Below, piece after piece: positions 5,084 through 5,128 of a stretch of DNA of 5,128 bases. The DNA comes from Flavipsychrobacter stenotrophus. GTDB taxonomy: Bacteria; Bacteroidota; Bacteroidia; Chitinophagales; Chitinophagaceae. The position numbers were made by a program, and so were the translations under genes. The DNA is taken from the NCBI GenBank assembly GCA_947372365.1, contig CANBTK010000217.1:1-5128 (forward strand), given 5' to 3'. The notes beneath the pieces are model-generated. The model saw only the letters and a list, made by a program, of their open reading frames with translations. It was not told the origin of the DNA and did not search any database. Positions within the stretch are counted from its first letter, which is position 1. Every line of letters starts with the position of its first letter.

Positions 5084-5128
5084 CTACTCTTTCTCCGCAA
5101 AAAACTTATGGAAGTAAGGTATGGTTTC
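5084..5128 (-). CDS. C-terminal end of an unidentified gene (partial)
   Basis: Reading from the right edge on the minus strand gives ETIPYFHKFFAEKE and a TAG stop at 5084-5086. Fourteen residues are too few to name a protein. The composition looks like a coding C-terminus, and a good terminator lies 41 bases downstream in the same direction. Another frame (ending in TGA near 5060) is open across the same stretch, so the choice of frame is not certain. It does not resemble the end of EF-G, which one might expect upstream of rpsJ. Confidence 0.4.
   Translation of the reverse strand, partial: ETIPYFHKFFAEKE

Noticed and set aside
1..5128. Lack of Shine-Dalgarno sites before nearly all genes as an anomaly.
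   Set aside because: A-rich leaders without Shine-Dalgarno sites are normal in Bacteroidota and support the taxonomic call.

Overview
The window is a piece of a bacterial chromosome, almost certainly from the phylum Bacteroidota. The ribosomal protein sequences fit Chitinophagales or Sphingobacteriales-like relatives best, but that finer placement is inference. Three things point to the phylum: the L2, L3, L4 and L22 sequences have Bacteroidota-style motifs (for example [10 protein letters not shown] in L2); translation starts have A-rich leaders instead of Shine-Dalgarno sites; and the operon is preceded by TAnnTTTG-type -7 promoter boxes. All supported genes lie on the minus strand, so the biological reading direction is right to left.

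From right to left: (a) 5084-5128 holds a probable C-terminal scrap of an unknown gene, followed by a convincing intrinsic terminator (5007-5043). (b) 4245-4994 holds an unrecognised membrane protein gene. Its first transmembrane helix appears to begin upstream of every usable start codon, directly after an in-frame TAG at 4872-4874, and the frame is open for another 54 codons upstream. It may be a gene broken by a nonsense mutation. (c) 3964-4244 is a 281-base regulatory region with one good (4004-4033) and one possible (4141-4148) Bacteroidota promoter. (d) 125-3963 is the start of the S10 ribosomal protein operon in canonical order: rpsJ, rplC, rplD, rplW, rplB, rpsS, rplV. Except for the 7-base rplC-rplD gap, the spacers are 57-137 bases long and several carry short hairpins.

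The main surprise is at the left edge. After the complete rplV gene, a second rplV starts at base 68 and runs out of the window. Its first 23 residues are identical to the first copy, yet 12 of the 22 complete codons differ, all synonymously. rpsC is expected at this position. This is either an old tandem duplication of the uL22 gene within the S10 operon or a chimeric contig junction. It cannot be a simple duplicated-read artefact, because the DNA has diverged.

The seven complete ribosomal genes work together: S10, L3, L4, L23, L2, S19 and L22 are co-transcribed so that early-assembling 50S proteins (L3, L4, L22, L23, L2) and 30S head proteins (S10, S19) are made in balance. I see no CRISPR array, tRNA, rRNA, insertion sequence or dedicated defence system.
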